From the NCBI RefSeq assembly GCF_905207245.1, contig NZ_CAJLKP010000064.1, positions 1-35,770 on the forward strand: a stretch of DNA of 35,770 bases, read 5' to 3'. The stretch is from an uncultured Bacteroides sp. Lineage in GTDB: Bacteria; Bacteroidota; Bacteroidia; Bacteroidales; Bacteroidaceae. The notes below the pieces were generated by a model. The model was not told the DNA's origin and made no database searches. It saw only the letters and a program-made list of their open reading frames with translations. Below are positions 34,116 through 35,770 of this stretch, one piece after another (position 1 is the stretch's first letter; every line of letters starts with the position of its first letter). The position numbers and the translations under genes are program-made.

Positions 34116-35297
34116 ATGGCTAATCTTTCAATAGTAATAGTACCAACAAAAAAGTTATCCAATGGAAAACACCGAATAAGAATTGCAGTAGCGCACCGTT
34201 CGCAAACTAGATATATTTCAACTCAATTTATATTGGATTCTGCAAATCAAATGAAAAACGGAAAAGTAGTAAGGCATGAAAACGCAGCAAATATTAATGC
34301 TTGCTTACGTAAGATAATCTATGAATACGAAGAAATCTTATCGTCCATTCATTACTTACCAACTCTATCGTGCACAGAGTTAATACATACCATCACCCGT
34401 GAACAGCAAAAGAAGGGTATTACGTTTAGTACCGTGGCAAATGAATATCTTTCCTACATGAAAACCGAAGAGCAAAAGAAATCTTATAAACTATATGGCA
34501 TAGCTTGCAGGAAAATCCAAAAATATATGAAAGGAGACTTTCCTCTAATACAATTGAGTCCTTTGCAAATACAAGGCTTTGCCAATGAGATGAAAGAGGA
34601 AGGTTTATCTGCAACATCCGTTAGAATCTATCTTACTTTAATAAAGGTTATACTCAACTATGCAGGTAAAATGAATTATGTGAATTATCCGGTTCACCCT
34701 TTTGTCCTTTTTAAAATGCCGGTCAGCAATGTCAGAGAACTGGATCTGACCGTAGAAGAATTAAAAAGTATACGTGATGTAAAGCTATTCAAGACAACAC
34801 AAGTGATGGTTCGGGATATTTTTATGCTTACTTATTATTTAGGCGGCATCAATCTAAGGGATTTGATGGAGTATGATTTCAAAAACCGGAACCATATGCG
34901 GTATGTACGCCATAAAACCCGGAATAGCAAAAAAAGTGAAAACGAAATTGCCTTCACCATTCAGCCAGAGGCACAGGAAATCATTAATAAGTATATAACG
35001 GATAACGGGAAATTAGTATTTGGTAGATACTCGTCTTATGAAAAAGTATATAGCTTAGTTTTTAGACATATATATAAGGTGGCAAATCTGGCGGGAATTA
35101 ATAGGAAAGTATCATATTACTCTGCCAGGAAGACATTTGCCCAACATGGATATGATATGGGAATTGAAATAGAAAAAATAGAGTATTGTATAGGACATAG
35201 TATGAAAAATAATCGACCTATATTCAATTATATACGAATCATGCAAGAGCATGCAGATAAAGTCTTCAGGGCTATCCTCGATCAGTTAATTAAATGA
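34116..35297 (+). CDS. Tyrosine site-specific recombinase
   Basis: A 393-residue phage-integrase-type recombinase. N-terminal part (about 1-90) resembles the arm-binding domain of Bacteroides integrases (VPTKKLSNGKHRIRIAVAHR). A core-binding SAM-like domain follows at about 100-200 and the catalytic domain at about 210-390. Catalytic residues: Arg248 (GGINLRDLMEYD), a Lys in VRHKTRNSKK, Arg338 in YYSARKTFAQHG (Tyr at the usual His position, common in Bacteroides relatives), and His361 in CIGHSMKNNRP. The nucleophile is probably Tyr372 (IFNYIRI), because the usual +9 position is Phe370. It lies between the inverted repeats and is the obvious candidate to act on them. AT-rich compared with neighbours. 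Confidence 0.93.
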   Translation: MANLSIVIVPTKKLSNGKHRIRIAVAHRSQTRYISTQFILDSANQMKNGKVVRHENAANINACLRKIIYEYEEILSSIHYLPTLSCTELIHTITREQQKKGITFSTVANEYLSYMKTEEQKKSYKLYGIACRKIQKYMKGDFPLIQLSPLQIQGFANEMKEEGLSATSVRIYLTLIKVILNYAGKMNYVNYPVHPFVLFKMPVSNVRELDLTVEELKSIRDVKLFKTTQVMVRDIFMLTYYLGGINLRDLMEYDFKNRNHMRYVRHKTRNSKKSENEIAFTIQPEAQEIINKYITDNGKLVFGRYSSYEKVYSLVFRHIYKVANLAGINRKVSYYSARKTFAQHGYDMGIEIEKIEYCIGHSMKNNRPIFNYIRIMQEHADKVFRAILDQLIK

Positions 35298-35357
35298 CAA
35301 ACGATGTTATCCAGTTTAATGTTTTTTACAAGAAGTAAATATCAAACCAGAGGGGGA

Positions 35358-35437
35358 TATTTAGGGTACCTCAGTCGTATATCCAGGGTACTTCAGTCGT
35401 ATACTGAGATACCCTAAATATACGACTGAGATAGCCC
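35358..35437. repeat. Cluster of 19-bp direct repeats and their inverted copies
   Basis: AGGGTACCTCAGTCGTATA (35363-35381) is repeated at 35385-35403 with one change, a 22-bp period. Inverted versions follow: 35403-35420 is the complement of 35358-35375 at 17 of 18 positions, and TATACGACTGAG (35419-35430) is the complement of 35370-35381. The whole block can fold into alternative hairpins. The spacing of repeats and the recombinase's arm-binding-like N-terminus suggest accessory recombinase sites (inference). Confidence 0.85.
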
Positions 35438-35702
35438 CTATTTGTATGCACTCATAATCATACTGTTACGTTTTACGACTCAACCGATAATAAATTCAGA
35501 TAAATTAGCGAAAAACCATCTCATTCATTTCTGTACGGATTTGAATTAAATGATGATTTACTGAGTATCTGTACCATTATAAACTAGAATCAAGAAATTA
35601 GTGCGCGAACTACAGTCACTTTCCCAACCCAATTTAAAACCATTTTGTTGTATCAGTTAATTTAAAAGACCCTCCGCATTTATGCTTCAGGCAGCTTCCC
35701 CC

Positions 35703-35741
35703 TTAATTATCAAGTTAACTTTTGTTTAACTTAATAATTAA
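35703..35741. other. Right recombinase core site (arms plus 7-bp spacer)
   Basis: TTAATTATCAAGTTAA (35703-35718) and TTAACTTAATAATTAA (35726-35741) are inverted copies matching at 15 of 16 positions. They flank the 7-bp spacer CTTTTGT (35719-35725). This is the standard architecture of a tyrosine recombinase crossover site. The spacer is identical, inverted, at 33846-33852. Confidence 0.75.
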
Positions 35742-35746
35742 AGTAT
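35716..35746 (-). repeat. Right inverted repeat (IR-R)
   Basis: 31 bp identical to the reverse complement of 33825-33855. It contains the spacer, the outer arm and five further bases that end on the AT of the ATG at 35745, so it forms the 5' leader and ribosome-binding region of the gene that follows. Confidence 0.95.
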
Positions 35747-35770
35747 GAAAAACAGCAAAAATTTAAGTCT
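35745..35770 (+). CDS. 5' end of an unidentified gene cut by the window edge
   Basis: ATG at 35745 followed by eight codons (MKNSKNLS...). Only nine residues or so are visible, too few for a family call. A Lys/Asn-rich start like this would suit an exported protein such as a SusC-like receptor, but that is a guess from context. Its leader is the recombination site, so its expression may depend on the orientation of the segment. Confidence 0.5.

Larger units (their letters stand above)
35298..35744. other. 447-bp non-coding region between recombinase and next gene
   Basis: No gene-like frame is visible. It contains the palindrome/direct-repeat cluster at 35358-35437 and the right recombination site at 35703-35746. 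I find no exact TAnnTTTG element on the plus strand that could drive the gene at 35745; the nearest is TAACTTTTG in the recombination spacer, which has one base too many. Confidence 0.7.
33825..35746. mobile_element. Putative invertible segment with its own tyrosine recombinase
   Basis: A 1.9-kb segment bounded by two identical 31-bp sequences in inverted orientation (33825-33855 and 35716-35746) and holding one gene, a tyrosine recombinase. The repeats are in the right relative orientation for inversion, not excision. The right repeat ends on the AT of the start codon of the gene leaving the window; the left abuts a truncated minus-strand gene. A -7 promoter element inside the left end points outwards to the left. 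Layout matches recombinase-driven phase-variation switches of Bacteroides surface loci. Inversion itself is not shown by this single sequence. Confidence 0.7.

Noticed and set aside
35358..35437. Possible CRISPR array
   Set aside because: Only two direct copies spaced by 3 nt, the rest are inverted copies; there are no unique spacers and no cas genes.
33825..35746. Insertion sequence or integrative element with att sites
   Set aside because: The end repeats are inverted with a tyrosine recombinase, not a DDE transposase. att sites of an integrated element would be direct repeats. No target duplication or cargo is visible.

Overview
The window looks like a chromosomal segment of a gut Bacteroides (order Bacteroidales). 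Several things point there: promoters of the TTTG / TAnnTTTG type, a hybrid two-component regulator of the Bacteroides type, a pectin polysaccharide-utilisation locus (PUL) built on PL11, PL26, GH28 and GH105 enzymes, a DUF4847 lipoprotein, and a Bacteroides-type tyrosine recombinase. I assign a genus-level identity only.

Positions 1-15,670 are core genome: a tRNA-Tyr/tRNA-Gly pair, ribH, a membrane TPR protein, a divergent recF-DUF721 pair, a sensor kinase facing away from an AraC regulator, and a five-gene minus-strand run (M3 peptidase, DUF4847 lipoprotein, dCMP deaminase, S41 protease, 5-formyl-THF cyclo-ligase). These are followed by gapA, mscL, a hypothetical secreted coiled-coil protein and guaA. 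guaA is broken: a frameshift near codon 97 is explained by loss of 10 bp between two 8-bp repeats, and a run of 11 G replaces the conserved V-M of the VGVMGD motif.

Positions 15,684-33,461 are a minus-strand PUL for the rhamnogalacturonan-I (RG-I) backbone of pectin. Read in transcription order it contains an oligogalacturonate lyase-like PL22, two PL11 RG lyases, a PL26-type exo-RG lyase, a GH28-PL11 fusion, a GH105 unsaturated-uronyl hydrolase, L-rhamnose mutarotase, and the HTCS regulator. The lyases cut RG-I to unsaturated oligosaccharides, GH105 removes the unsaturated uronate, and the mutarotase readies rhamnose for catabolism. No intact SusC/SusD pair is present. Only a frameshifted C-terminal remnant that may be SusD-like lies upstream of PL22 (33,598-33,824).

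Positions 33,825-35,746 are the most interesting part. A tyrosine recombinase sits between two identical 31-bp sequences in opposite orientation. The right copy is the outer part of a typical recombinase core site (two 16-bp arms, 15/16 symmetric, around a 7-bp spacer), and its last two bases are the AT of the start codon of a gene running off the window. The left copy abuts the SusD-like remnant. A minus-strand TATATTTG promoter element inside the segment points at the left end. This looks like a self-contained 1.9-kb DNA inversion switch at the edge of a pectin PUL. Nested palindromes between the recombinase and the right site may be accessory binding sites.
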